37,421 nucleotides of DNA. Origin: JAAYXU01 sp050942555 (lineage in GTDB: Bacteria; Bacillota; Clostridia; Christensenellales; UMGS416). The translations under genes and the position numbers were made by a program. Of the stretch, positions 16,450 through 24,743 are shown piece after piece (within the stretch, counting starts at the first letter, position 1; each line of letters begins with the position of its first letter). The notes below the pieces were generated by a model. It was given only the letters and a program-made list of their open reading frames with translations, was not told the origin of the DNA and searched no databases. The stretch is taken from positions 1-37,421 of the forward strand of contig JBMNNN010000003.1 in assembly GCA_050942555.1 (NCBI GenBank), given 5' to 3'.

Positions 16450-17628
16450 GTGAAAAAGATCATTCCGTCGCTAATCGTCATGCTGGCCGTCGCCATTTTT
16501 TCGGGATGCGCCCCGCGCGTCGCCGATCCGGCGCTGTTCGGGCAGTGGGATCTCATCGGGGGAACCGGCAGCGAACGCCTGGTCATCGAGGAGGACGGCG
16601 GCGCATTCTTTGACGACGAGGCTGTCAAATGGGAGATTACCGATGCGGGTACGCTGGAAATAGCCGACTCGGCGCGCAGGAAGAAAACCTATCGGTACGC
16701 GGTGGAGGGCGCGTTGCTGACGCTGACCGCAGAAAGCGGGCAGGACGCGCGCTACGTGCATCCCGACCAGTTTCCCGGGGATGCTGCCCAGCATGAGCAG
16801 CTCGCCGGGCTGTGGACCGATGAGGGCGGACGCCTGACGCTGTATTTCGAGGCGGACGGCGACGGGACCCGCTACGGATGGGTCGAGGAGCCCGACGCGG
16901 GCTTCACCTATGCGGCCGCCGACGGGAGGATGCGCATGACGTTCCACGGCGGAGCCGGGCAGTGGGTGCAGTACGCGTTCGCGGCCGACGGCACCCTCGA
17001 GGTGCTCTTCGAGCATGCGCCCGACGGCGGACAGGCCAACCGCACCCTGTGGAAGCAGGCCGACTCGGGACGCATACGGGGCGACTACCAGGTACTGTGC
17101 GACAATCCCCCGTCGGAGGACGGCCCGGGCATCGGGAAAATCTCGTTCGACGGACAGGGCGGCTGCGCGATCGACAACGTATACGGAAGCTACCAGCTCT
17201 TTGAAAACAATGTCGTCATCATAAACGCCCGCGGCACGCACCTGTCGCTCGCGACCGCAAGTCCCGTGGAGGGTTTCCTGACGCTCGGCGAAACAGGACT
17301 TGACCACGAATACGTCGCGGTGCGCGAGGATCCGGCGCTTGCCAATCCCGCCGCGCTCGAGTCGCTGGCCGGAATATGGTCGGACGCGGACGGCTCGCAC
17401 ATGCTGCAAATCTCGCCCGGCATCATAAGCCGCGTCGTCTGGGATGACTTCGAGGGCCAGGTAAACCTGACCGTGGTGGGCGGCTTCCTGCGGGCCGAGC
17501 CTGCCGGGGAGATGGGCGACCCATTCTATCTGTGCTATAAAAAGGTGGGCGCGGTGCTCTATGTCGCAAAAAGCGCCGCGTATCCGGAAGGATACGAGAG
17601 CTGGATTCCGCTGGAGAAGCTCTACTAA
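16450..17628 (+). CDS. Hypothetical lipoprotein with repeated GxW-type beta modules
   Basis: The 392-aa protein has a clear lipoprotein signal with lipobox IFSGC (lipidated Cys20). The mature part has four segments that begin alike and are followed by beta-strand-like sequence: LFGQW (29-33), LAGLW (118-122), RGDY (210-213) and LAGIW (306-310). This resembles repeats of small lipocalin-like domains found in many Firmicute surface lipoproteins. The function is not recognised. The GTG start has AGGAAGGG seven bases upstream. It is the only plus-strand gene here, diverging from the RpiR operon. Its stop lies three bases from the convergent rhomboid stop, with no room for a terminator between them. 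Confidence 0.87.
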   Translation: MKKIIPSLIVMLAVAIFSGCAPRVADPALFGQWDLIGGTGSERLVIEEDGGAFFDDEAVKWEITDAGTLEIADSARRKKTYRYAVEGALLTLTAESGQDARYVHPDQFPGDAAQHEQLAGLWTDEGGRLTLYFEADGDGTRYGWVEEPDAGFTYAAADGRMRMTFHGGAGQWVQYAFAADGTLEVLFEHAPDGGQANRTLWKQADSGRIRGDYQVLCDNPPSEDGPGIGKISFDGQGGCAIDNVYGSYQLFENNVVIINARGTHLSLATASPVEGFLTLGETGLDHEYVAVREDPALANPAALESLAGIWSDADGSHMLQISPGIISRVVWDDFEGQVNLTVVGGFLRAEPAGEMGDPFYLCYKKVGAVLYVAKSAAYPEGYESWIPLEKLY

Positions 17629-17631
17629 CGT

Positions 17632-18333
17632 CTACCGGAAATAACCCAGCGCGATGCAGGCGGCGTTCAGTACGGCGTACGTGACGCCTGCCAGCACACG
17701 GCTGGGCGCCATGCGCTTCTCGATCAGCATACCCAGCGTGCGTCCAGCCAGGTATCCGCCGATAAGTCCTCCCACGTGGCCCAGTATATCGATATAGGGC
17801 TGGAAGAATCCCATCGCCAGATTGATGCCCACGTAGAGCAGCGTCTGCACGCCGAATATGAAGTTAAAGAGCCGCCTGTCGTATTTCCGAAAGGCCAATA
17901 TCGCGCCGAACAGCCCGAATACCGCGCCCGACGCCCCCAGAGAGCTGTGCGACGAAAACGCGTAGCCCAGCACACAGCCTGAGAAACCCGCCATGAGCAG
18001 TATTCCGGCATACTTCGCGCGGCCGTACAGCGCCTCCACATAGCGCCCCCATATATAGACCGCCAGGCAGTTGAAAAGTAGATGGGGCACGCTGCCGTGG
18101 AGAAAGACGGGCGTGATGAGCCGCCACCACTGCCCGGCGGTGATGAGCGGATTGATGCGCATGCCGTACCACGAGAGCACGCCCAGCGACCAGGTCCGCT
18201 GCAGCCAGTAGGACGTGACGATATCGATGCCATACACCGCCACGCACGCGAATATGAAGCCCCATGTCACCGCGGGCTTTTTTGTATTGATCGAAAAGCC
18301 CCGGAATGGCTGCCAGGAACCTCCCCCGCTCAC
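17632..18333 (-). CDS. Rhomboid family intramembrane serine protease
   Basis: The 233-aa membrane protein has about six helices and the rhomboid catalytic dyad: Ser135 in GASG (133-136) and His186 in LGHVGG. The supporting HGSVPHLLFN motif lies at 79-88. It cleaves membrane-spanning substrates within the bilayer. It starts with GTG whose last two bases begin the stop of the aminotransferase gene (GTGA), so the two are translationally coupled. A GGGGAC site lies upstream. Its substrate is unknown, and why it is coupled to amino acid metabolism genes is unclear. Confidence 0.93.
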   Translation of the reverse strand: MSGGGSWQPFRGFSINTKKPAVTWGFIFACVAVYGIDIVTSYWLQRTWSLGVLSWYGMRINPLITAGQWWRLITPVFLHGSVPHLLFNCLAVYIWGRYVEALYGRAKYAGILLMAGFSGCVLGYAFSSHSSLGASGAVFGLFGAILAFRKYDRRLFNFIFGVQTLLYVGINLAMGFFQPYIDILGHVGGLIGGYLAGRTLGMLIEKRMAPSRVLAGVTYAVLNAACIALGYFR

Positions 18334-19520
18334 GGCACGTCCCCGTGGTCAGAAAGGAATGCCCGCAGCCTTGCCATAGCCTCCTGGATGGTGCCCATCG
18401 AATAGGCGTAGGATGCGCGCACAAAGCCTTCGCCCGACGGGCCGAATGCGGTGCCCGGAACCAGCGCGAGCTTCTGCTCGCGCAGCAGCATTTCGCAGAA
18501 CTGCTGGCTGGTCATGCCGGTCGAACGGATGCACGGGAACGCATAAAACGCGCCGAGCGGCTCGAAGCACGGCAGGCCCATTTTATTAAACGCGTCCACG
18601 ATCACGCGGCGGCGTCGGTTGTAGGACCGCCGCATGGACGCAACCTCCGAGAAACCGTCCATGAGGCCGAAGCGCAGCCCCTCCAGCGCGGCCCGCTGCG
18701 CCATGATGGGCGCGCACAGCGCGGTATACTGGTGGATCTTGACCATCGCGGCCATGAGCTCGTCGGGTCCGCAGGCATACCCGAGGCGCCAGCCCGTCAT
18801 CGCGAAGGACTTCGAGAACCCCGACAGCAATATCGTCCGCTCCCGCATGCCCGGCAGCTCGGCGATCGATACGTGACGGGTTGCCGTATAGGTAAGCTCG
18901 CCATAAACCTCGTCGGACACGACCGCCAGGTCCGCTTCGTCTATGACTTCGGCGAGCGCGGCGAGGTCGGCCCGCTCCATCACTGCGCCGGTCGGGTTAT
19001 TGGGATAGGGCAGTATGATCGCCCGGCTGCGGGGCGTCAGCGCGTCGCGAACAGCCTGGGGCACCATCCGGAATCCCTCGTCGGCGCCGGTCCGCACGCC
19101 CACGGGCACGCCGCCCGCCAGCATCACGCAGGGCGCATAGCTGACATAGGAGGGATCGGGGATGAGCACCTCGTCGCCTGGACGCAGTATCGTCCGCAGC
19201 GCCAGATCGATCCCCTCGCTGGCTCCTATTGTCACAAGTATCTCCCGGGCAGGATCGTATTTGAGCTCGAACCGGGTCCTGAGATACTGCGCGATCGCGC
19301 TGCGCAGCTCGGGCGTTCCCCAGTTGGATGTATAGTGGGTCTCGCCCTTCTCCAGCGACCAGATCGCAGCCTCCCGCATGCGCCACGGCGTCACGAAGTC
19401 GGGTTCGCCCACGCCCAGCGATATCGCGCCCTCGACTTCATTGACGATGTCGAAAAACTGCCGGATGCCCGACGGCGGCACGGCCTTTACGACAGGATTC
19501 ACCCATTTTTCAGCGCTCAC
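18330..19520 (-). CDS. PLP-dependent class I/II aminotransferase
   Basis: The 396-aa fold type I enzyme carries the PLP lysine Lys237 in SGFSKSFAMTGWRLGY. It also has NNPTG (174-178), the pyridine-nitrogen Asp203 in SDEVYG, and the early GVGEPDF motif. It belongs with aspartate/aromatic-type aminotransferases of the patA/aspC group; the exact amino acid cannot be told. The GTG start overlaps the Lrp gene stop as GTGA. Pairing with an Lrp/AsnC regulator is common for such enzymes and suggests amino-acid-responsive control. Confidence 0.92.
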   Translation of the reverse strand: MSAEKWVNPVVKAVPPSGIRQFFDIVNEVEGAISLGVGEPDFVTPWRMREAAIWSLEKGETHYTSNWGTPELRSAIAQYLRTRFELKYDPAREILVTIGASEGIDLALRTILRPGDEVLIPDPSYVSYAPCVMLAGGVPVGVRTGADEGFRMVPQAVRDALTPRSRAIILPYPNNPTGAVMERADLAALAEVIDEADLAVVSDEVYGELTYTATRHVSIAELPGMRERTILLSGFSKSFAMTGWRLGYACGPDELMAAMVKIHQYTALCAPIMAQRAALEGLRFGLMDGFSEVASMRRSYNRRRRVIVDAFNKMGLPCFEPLGAFYAFPCIRSTGMTSQQFCEMLLREQKLALVPGTAFGPSGEGFVRASYAYSMGTIQEAMARLRAFLSDHGDVP

Positions 19521-20005
19521 GGGGTCACCGCCAGCCTGCTATCGGATTCCTCATCGAATACAACGCCGTCTTCCTTGTATTTCTTGAGTACAAAATGGGT
19601 CGCCGTCGATATGACGCCCTCGATCGTGGAGAGCTTCTCTGCGACGAAGAAGGCGACCTGCTTTAGTGTCTTGCCCTCAGCGAGCACCATGAGATCGTAG
19701 CCGCCCGACATCAGATACACCGAGCGCACCTCGGGGAAACGGTATATGCGCCGCGCGATCTCGTCGAAGCCCCGGTCGCGCTGGGGCGTCACGCGCACCT
19801 CGATAAGCGCCTCCACAAGGGACTCGTCGGTTTTATCCCGGTCGATCATCGTGTTGTACTTGACGATGACCCGGTCCTCTTCCAGCTCTCTGATCGCCGA
19901 CTCGATCTCCTTTTCGCTGACCTCCAGCATTACAGCCATCTGCGCCGGGGTCGTGCGGGAGTCCTCCAGCAGTATTTCCAGTATCTCGTTCTTCAGATAT
20001 GTCAT
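19517..20005 (-). CDS. Lrp/AsnC-family transcriptional regulator
   Basis: The 162-aa protein has an N-terminal winged helix (about 4-55, ILEILLEDSRTTPAQMAVML). A C-terminal RAM/AsnC ligand-binding domain follows (about 70-150, with VRSVYLMSGGYDLMVLAEG). It is first in a three-gene operon with the aminotransferase and rhomboid protease and likely binds an amino acid. The ATG at 20003-20005 has AGGAGG eight bases upstream; an in-frame ATG eight codons earlier would lie upstream of that site. Confidence 0.92.
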   Translation of the reverse strand: MTYLKNEILEILLEDSRTTPAQMAVMLEVSEKEIESAIRELEEDRVIVKYNTMIDRDKTDESLVEALIEVRVTPQRDRGFDEIARRIYRFPEVRSVYLMSGGYDLMVLAEGKTLKQVAFFVAEKLSTIEGVISTATHFVLKKYKEDGVVFDEESDSRLAVTP

Positions 20006-20027
20006 CGGATCTTCCTCCTTGCATGCC

Positions 20028-20056
20028 ATTATACGTATAAGGAGCCCGGCCGTCCA
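20028..20056 (-). promoter_or_regulatory. Promoter of the Lrp-aminotransferase-rhomboid operon
   Basis: On the minus strand a perfect -10 TATAAT (20028-20033) has a weak -35 TGGACG (20051-20056) 17 bases upstream. The predicted leader is only about 15 bases and just covers the AGGAGG site. An Lrp-type regulator may compensate for the weak -35. Confidence 0.6.
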
Positions 20057-20091
20057 GTGCCGCCGCGCTCCTTATTTGCGCGCCGCGCGGA

Positions 20092-20661
20092 CTAAATAAG
20101 CACGTCGTCGAGCGTGCGCTTGCGCACCCGGTGCCGCCCGGTCTCGTCCCGGTAATAGCGCACATCTCCGTCGGGCGCGTCCTCGAAAACAGCCGCTTCG
20201 CCCGCGTATCCGAGCGCCAGCAGCGTGTCCAGCGCGTAGCGCTCGGGATCCAGCCCCTCCGCCGCCAGTATCGCTTCGCGGTCTATCGCACCCATCCAGC
20301 AGCAGCCGACGCCGTGTCCGGTCGCCAGCAGCTGTATCGTCTGCGCCGCCGCGCCCGCATCGTGCGCGCAGCCGCCGGGCGCGACAGCCCTGTCTACGAG
20401 CAGCAGTATAAAGGCCGTCGGCCGCTCTCCGGGAGCCGGCGTCCCCTGCGGCCCCAGCAGCGCCGCCCACCGGGTCAGCGGGAAAACCCGCTCTACCCGC
20501 GCCGGGTCGTCTATGATGCGGTACCGGAGCGGCTGCCGGTTGGACGCCGACGGCGACAGCCGCGCGCAGTCCACCCAGTCCACGAGCAGCGCCCGGTCGA
20601 TCGGTTTCTGCGAAAACCTGCGGACGGTACGCCTTTTGCGCACCGCTTCCCGAATATCCAT
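20092..20661 (-). CDS. Nitroreductase family protein
   Basis: The 189-aa protein has the FMN-dependent nitroreductase N-terminus: RKRRTVRRF (8-16) and LSPSASNRQPLRY (35-47), which contribute to FMN phosphate and ring binding. A later GVGCCWMGAID segment fits the small single-domain group. Such enzymes reduce nitro compounds, quinones or flavins, and the natural substrate is usually unknown. The ATG at 20659-20661 has AGGAGG upstream. It starts 11 bases after the mannose-6-phosphate isomerase stop, so the two share a transcript. Confidence 0.88.
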   Translation of the reverse strand: MDIREAVRKRRTVRRFSQKPIDRALLVDWVDCARLSPSASNRQPLRYRIIDDPARVERVFPLTRWAALLGPQGTPAPGERPTAFILLLVDRAVAPGGCAHDAGAAAQTIQLLATGHGVGCCWMGAIDREAILAAEGLDPERYALDTLLALGYAGEAAVFEDAPDGDVRYYRDETGRHRVRKRTLDDVLI

Positions 20662-20672
20662 ACGAATTCCTC

Positions 20673-21710
20673 CTATCGCCAGTCGATGGTGCGAAGCTCT
20701 TGCGCGCTCACGCCCCGCTGGAGCAGCCAGCGCCGCATCTCGGCGGGCGGGGTCGTGTGCCCCCTGAGCAGCGCGGCCCGTCCCTCGAAATGAAGCCCCG
20801 TCGCGCAGGCCGGCACGACGAAGCTGTCGCCCGCCTTGACGTCGAATCCGCGTCCGGGATCGCTGCATCGCACGCTGCCGATTCCCGACGCAACCGACCA
20901 AACCGAGAAGCCGCCAGGTCCATGGTCGATAAAAGTCCCGTCCGCGTCGATGCGCTCCAGCGCGAAGTGCCGGTTGCAAATAAGCAGGGTCCGCGCCGCG
21001 CCCGCCTCGGGCAGCGTCAGACCCGTGCGGCGCACGAAGCCCGCGTCCCAGTCGATGACCCGCAGCGCCTGCTGTGTGTGCAGGGCACGAGGCCTGCCAG
21101 TGTCCCCGTCTATCCGGTCCCAGTCGTATACGCGGTACGTCGTGTCCGACGACTGCTGTATCTCGTATACCGTCACGTTCGGGCCCAGCGCGTGCACCGT
21201 GCCGGCCGGGATATTGACGACATCCCCGGCCCTGACGGGCAGCCAGCCAAGCGCGTCACGCAGCGTCCCGCCCGCAAGAGCCGCCTCGAACGCCTCCCGG
21301 CCACCGCGCACGCCGTATACGATGCGGCCATCCTCGGGCGCATCGATTACCACCCAGGCTTCGGCCTTGCCCGCTTCCCCCTCGGCCGCGCTGCCGTCTG
21401 CCGGATGCACCTGCACCGACAACCACTGGGACGGGCCGATGAACTTGACAAGCAGCGGGAATCCCGTCCCGGACACCGCCCCGCCGTAGAAGTGCTCGCC
21501 CATCCGCGCGATATATTCGCTAAACGGTAGCCCTGAAGCCGGACCGTCCATCACCACCGACTCAAAGCCGGGACGATCGGAAACCTCCCAGCTCTCCCCC
21601 GCCTTTTCACCGCCGGGCTTCCCCAGCAATCGGCCCAGCGCGTCCCCGCCCCAGAGCTTGGGTAACACGACCGGCCGCATGCGTACCGGAAATCGATCAA
21701 ACGCCGCCAT
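20673..21710 (-). CDS. manA: Mannose-6-phosphate isomerase, class I
   Basis: The 345-aa cupin enzyme interconverts mannose 6-phosphate and fructose 6-phosphate. The zinc ligands are visible: Gln100 and His102 (VQVHPAD), Glu117 (KAEAW) and His173 (PAGTVHALG). The YEIQQSSDTTYR segment (182-193) is diagnostic of the short Firmicute type. The ATG at 21708-21710 has GGAGG five bases upstream. An ATG four codons earlier would fall at the predicted transcript 5' end and is rejected. It is first in a two-gene operon with the nitroreductase. Confidence 0.93.
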   Translation of the reverse strand: MAAFDRFPVRMRPVVLPKLWGGDALGRLLGKPGGEKAGESWEVSDRPGFESVVMDGPASGLPFSEYIARMGEHFYGGAVSGTGFPLLVKFIGPSQWLSVQVHPADGSAAEGEAGKAEAWVVIDAPEDGRIVYGVRGGREAFEAALAGGTLRDALGWLPVRAGDVVNIPAGTVHALGPNVTVYEIQQSSDTTYRVYDWDRIDGDTGRPRALHTQQALRVIDWDAGFVRRTGLTLPEAGAARTLLICNRHFALERIDADGTFIDHGPGGFSVWSVASGIGSVRCSDPGRGFDVKAGDSFVVPACATGLHFEGRAALLRGHTTPPAEMRRWLLQRGVSAQELRTIDWR

Positions 21711-21730
21711 TTGCGCCTCCATTCCTGCCT

Positions 21731-21736
21731 ATTATA
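21731..21736 (-). promoter_or_regulatory. -10 element of the manA promoter
   Basis: A perfect TATAAT lies 20 bases upstream of the chosen manA ATG. The matching -35 region is C-rich and weak, so strength or activator dependence is uncertain. Confidence 0.5.
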
Positions 21737-21826
21737 CCAAATTGGGGGATGGGGCAAAAGGGGGTGATGCAAGATAACCCTCACGAACATGAGATGCCGG
21801 GCCGAATCAGGTATAGAGCGCCTTAT

Positions 21827-22966
21827 TTAATACACCTTCTCGGTTTTATAAAGCGAGCGGTCCTTGTACATCGAATAGGGCTTGCCCATATCCCGGTACT
21901 GCGAGTCCGAGGAGATGTCGACCGTATACCATCCTCCGTCCACATAGATCTGGTTCCAGGCATGGTATCCGTTGACATTGTCGCAGTAGCCGTAGTTGAC
22001 CGATACGTGAATTCCGTTGCCCCGCAGCATGCTCGCATAGAGAACCGCGAAATCGAGGCATATCCCCTTCTTCACCGAAAACGTGGTTTCCGGATCCGAG
22101 TAATACCCCGGCGGCAGCGACCCCAGCTTGTCAAAGTCGTACTTCACGTTGGCGACGATCCACTGGTATACCGCTTCGGCCTTTTGCTTCTCGGTGGACT
22201 TGCCGCTCATCAGCGTAGCGGCGTGCTTCACGCATGCCATGCCCGAATTCCAGCTCACGACCGAATTGGACTGCAGGTATTTTGCGTATGGATCCTCGAC
22301 CGCTACCGTCACCGTCTGGGAGGTCACGAACGCGTAGCTCGATCCCGATATATTCCGGAAAAGGCTGATCGTATAGGTGCCCGCCCCTTCGGTGATCGGG
22401 AACTTATGATACATGCCGTCGCTTGGCACGTCGTAGTACGCGGTTTTCCCGCCGTCCTTCTTGATGCCGATCTTGATGCGGGCCGATTCGTTGCAGGCTG
22501 CCCGGACATACTCGTCGTTCGCGGTGCTGGTATCCAGCACCGGAGCGCCCCCGGGCTGCACGACGAGATCGGGCGCTGCGGTGGGTGCGGCGGTCGGTTT
22601 GGGTGTCGTAGGGGCCGTGGTCACGGCGGTCGGCCTGGGCGTCGGGCGGGCCGTCGCCGCAGCGGTCGGCCTGGACGTCGTTTTCCCGGGAGTCCCCGCG
22701 GACAGCCCGGGCGTGCCGGTGGGCGCGGCGGTTTTGCCGGTCGTGATCCCGGCTGTCGGGGCGGGCGTTCCGGCAGACGGCATCGGGGTCGCCTCTGCGC
22801 TATACGCTGCCCGCGGCACCCGCGTCGCGGTGGACCCGGGTTCCGATGAAACCGGTTCGGCCGTAACCATACGCCAGGTGAAGCGCACACCGCAGGAGAC
22901 GCTGCACAGCATGACTGCGGTCATGAGCGCGATAGCGAGTATGGTCGCAAGAGCCTTGCGCGTCAT
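21827..22966 (-). CDS. Exported transglutaminase-like cysteine peptidase-fold protein
   Basis: The 379-aa protein starts with a hydrophobic signal ending in SVSC (Cys25), a weak lipobox. A ~100-residue linker (36-135) rich in Pro, Thr and Ala follows. A small beta domain comes next and then a transglutaminase-core domain with its triad: Cys303 (KGICLDF), His335 (GYHAWN) and Asp350 (TVDIS). Such domains act as cysteine peptidases or peptide-crosslinking enzymes outside the cell. It follows the pilus genes by 57 bases and may be in their operon. The ATG has AAGGA upstream; a start 14 codons earlier lacks a site. Confidence 0.87.
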   Translation of the reverse strand: MTRKALATILAIALMTAVMLCSVSCGVRFTWRMVTAEPVSSEPGSTATRVPRAAYSAEATPMPSAGTPAPTAGITTGKTAAPTGTPGLSAGTPGKTTSRPTAAATARPTPRPTAVTTAPTTPKPTAAPTAAPDLVVQPGGAPVLDTSTANDEYVRAACNESARIKIGIKKDGGKTAYYDVPSDGMYHKFPITEGAGTYTISLFRNISGSSYAFVTSQTVTVAVEDPYAKYLQSNSVVSWNSGMACVKHAATLMSGKSTEKQKAEAVYQWIVANVKYDFDKLGSLPPGYYSDPETTFSVKKGICLDFAVLYASMLRGNGIHVSVNYGYCDNVNGYHAWNQIYVDGGWYTVDISSDSQYRDMGKPYSMYKDRSLYKTEKVY

Positions 22967-23023
22967 CGGATGTCCTTTTCCTTTCCTATTTCTCCGGCCA
23001 GATTCCATTCTCTATGGCGGGCA

Positions 23024-23761
23024 TCAGCCCACTACGCCGTCAAAGGAACTGCCGGTGTGCCCGGAGACCGTCATGGGCACCTGACTCACGTTCCAGCGAA
23101 CGATCAAAAAGCGGGAGAAGCCGGACTCCGGCACAAAGCGCACCGAGAAACGCCAGTTGTCCCCATCTTCCAGTTCGGCGGATATTGCGGGGGGCAGGAC
23201 ATCGAGCACGCCGTGCAGCCGCAGGTCGCCGGGCATGTCCCCGGAGGACTGGGTGAACGACACCGTCAGATCGCCCCGCGCGGGAAGCGCTGTGTCGGGA
23301 TCAAGAATCCCGGCCGGGTTCGTTCCGGCGATCGTCAGGCCCTCTCTGGCGGCGATCCGCGAAAGTCCCTCGGCGGCATAGTACCAGTAAAGCCGGGTAA
23401 AAAGCGTCTCCGCCGCGCTTACGCGCTGGGCCCCGGTCCGCGCGCCGTCGGCCTCTCTGAGAAAATTCTCAGGCACGGTGGATGGCGCGATCCCCTCGGG
23501 CAGTTTGCCCTGCGCGAAATAACCGTCGGTAAAATAGGCGAGCGCCTTTTCCTGTGCCGCAAGAAGCACGGCGTCGATGCGCGCCGTTTTATACTCGGCA
23601 AGCCGGTCCTGTTCGTAATACTGCTCGGTCCAGGACACGTTCTTCATCGCGAGCTTCCGGTTGATCCAGCTGGATGTGACCGCAATGCCCGCAAACGTCG
23701 CCAGCACGATGATGACCAGTATGACCAGCACTGACGTAGAGCCCTTCTCATTTGCGATCAT
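23024..23761 (-). CDS. PilX-like minor pilus or secretion-assembly protein
   Basis: The 245-aa protein has a short positive N-terminus, then one hydrophobic helix (about 9-28, STSVLVILVIIVLATFAGIA). The region after it resembles PilX N-terminal proteins (KGSTSVLVILVI is similar to their G-x-ALV-x-LV pattern). The rest is extracytoplasmic with no known domain. Its ATG overlaps the preceding gene's stop (ATGA), and it is last of the tightly coupled pilus genes. Family assignment rests on the N-terminus and the context. Confidence 0.75.
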   Translation of the reverse strand: MIANEKGSTSVLVILVIIVLATFAGIAVTSSWINRKLAMKNVSWTEQYYEQDRLAEYKTARIDAVLLAAQEKALAYFTDGYFAQGKLPEGIAPSTVPENFLREADGARTGAQRVSAAETLFTRLYWYYAAEGLSRIAAREGLTIAGTNPAGILDPDTALPARGDLTVSFTQSSGDMPGDLRLHGVLDVLPPAISAELEDGDNWRFSVRFVPESGFSRFLIVRWNVSQVPMTVSGHTGSSFDGVVG

Positions 23762-24222
23762 GGCCGGGCCTCCTCCCGGGGCGCGCCGAAGTACCGTGCG
23801 GCGCGGATGTGCACGAGCTCCTCGGATATGCCCCCCGCGCTCACGCTCACCACGCGCACGCGCAGGTCCGCGCATCCGGGCGCGTCCTCTCCCGAATCGC
23901 CGATCCAGGCGCTCAATACGAGCGCCGCTCCCTCGGGCTCCGACGGATTCCACTCCGCGTCGAAGTACTGGCTGGTACTGCCCCCCGGGGTATACGGCTC
24001 CCCGGCCAGCTCCCGCCAGAATGCGTCGGGCGACTGGGCTACCTTGAAGCGCGAAACGATCTCGCTGGCGCGCTCCAGCGCCTTGTCGGTGTCCGACGTG
24101 CTTTGGCTGACCTGGCGCGACAGCACAAAAAGCTGCATGATGAAGCCGCCCAGCACCGCCATCGCGGCGACCGCGACGATCACCTCTACCAGCGTAAAGC
24201 CTCCTGTCGGTCTGCGGTTCAT
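23758..24222 (-). CDS. Prepilin-type protein, PulG/PilV-like
   Basis: The 154-aa protein has a type III prepilin signal: a short basic leader, cleavage after Gly8 in GGFTLVEV, Phe9 as +1, and Glu13 at +5. A hydrophobic assembly helix to about residue 30 follows. It should be inserted in the membrane and added to a pilus-like fibre after cleavage by a prepilin peptidase, which is not in this window. It overlaps both neighbours by ATGA stop/start sequences, showing tight coupling. Confidence 0.88.
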   Translation of the reverse strand: MNRRPTGGFTLVEVIVAVAAMAVLGGFIMQLFVLSRQVSQSTSDTDKALERASEIVSRFKVAQSPDAFWRELAGEPYTPGGSTSQYFDAEWNPSEPEGAALVLSAWIGDSGEDAPGCADLRVRVVSVSAGGISEELVHIRAARYFGAPREEARP

Positions 24223-24743
24223 GGCGTCGCCCCCTCCTGTACCGTCCTGAGCGGAATGAGGCGCGTCACGGTTTGTGTGCGTCCCGACCGGACATAGGGG
24301 ACCGTCACGCGGATCGACCGCCCGCCGTCCTCGACCGCCACATCGAATCCGTCCAGCCTGAGTATGTCGAAGCAGTATTCGCGCACGGGCTGCGCGTCGC
24401 CCACCCCGTAGAATTCCAGCAGCATCCCGTCGTCCCAGAAAATCCATATGTCGTAATCCCCGGCCGGGCCTCCGCCCGCGATGCGCAGCGCATTGCCCTC
24501 GCCCAGCGGGTTGGGCACCACCGCGATCGCTCCCTCCCGGTCGTTCTGGCAGATGCGGTTCTGAATGTAGGCGATCGCCACCCGCGCGTCCGACTGGGAC
24601 TCGAAGTTTTCGGTGACGCGCTTATAGGCGCTGTCTCCCGCCTGCACCAGCGAAAAGGCCATAAATCCGAATATGCTGAATATCACGATGATCATCAGCG
24701 GCTCCACCAGCGAGAAGCCCCGGTTGTCGGCCAGCTTTTTCAT
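24219..24743 (-). CDS. Prepilin-type protein, PilW/GspJ-like
   Basis: The 174-aa protein has a prepilin signal with cleavage after Gly9 in RGFSLVEP, Phe10 as +1, and Glu14 at +5. A hydrophobic helix follows. A longer soluble domain holds VREYCFDILRLDGFDVAV, and spacing and content are like minor pilins of the GspJ/PilW type. The ATG at 24741-24743 overlaps the stop of the 102-aa gene as ATGA. The subtype is tentative. Confidence 0.86.
   Translation of the reverse strand: MKKLADNRGFSLVEPLMIIVIFSIFGFMAFSLVQAGDSAYKRVTENFESQSDARVAIAYIQNRICQNDREGAIAVVPNPLGEGNALRIAGGGPAGDYDIWIFWDDGMLLEFYGVGDAQPVREYCFDILRLDGFDVAVEDGGRSIRVTVPYVRSGRTQTVTRLIPLRTVQEGATP

Noticed and set aside
18330..20005. A possible frameshift between the Lrp and aminotransferase genes because the frames overlap
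   Set aside because: Both proteins have complete ends and full-length domains; the overlap is a normal GTGA stop/start.
22560..22810. A repetitive-looking stretch that might be a tandem repeat array or CRISPR
   Set aside because: It is in-frame Pro/Thr/Ala codons inside the transglutaminase-protein linker. The units are irregular and there are no spacers.
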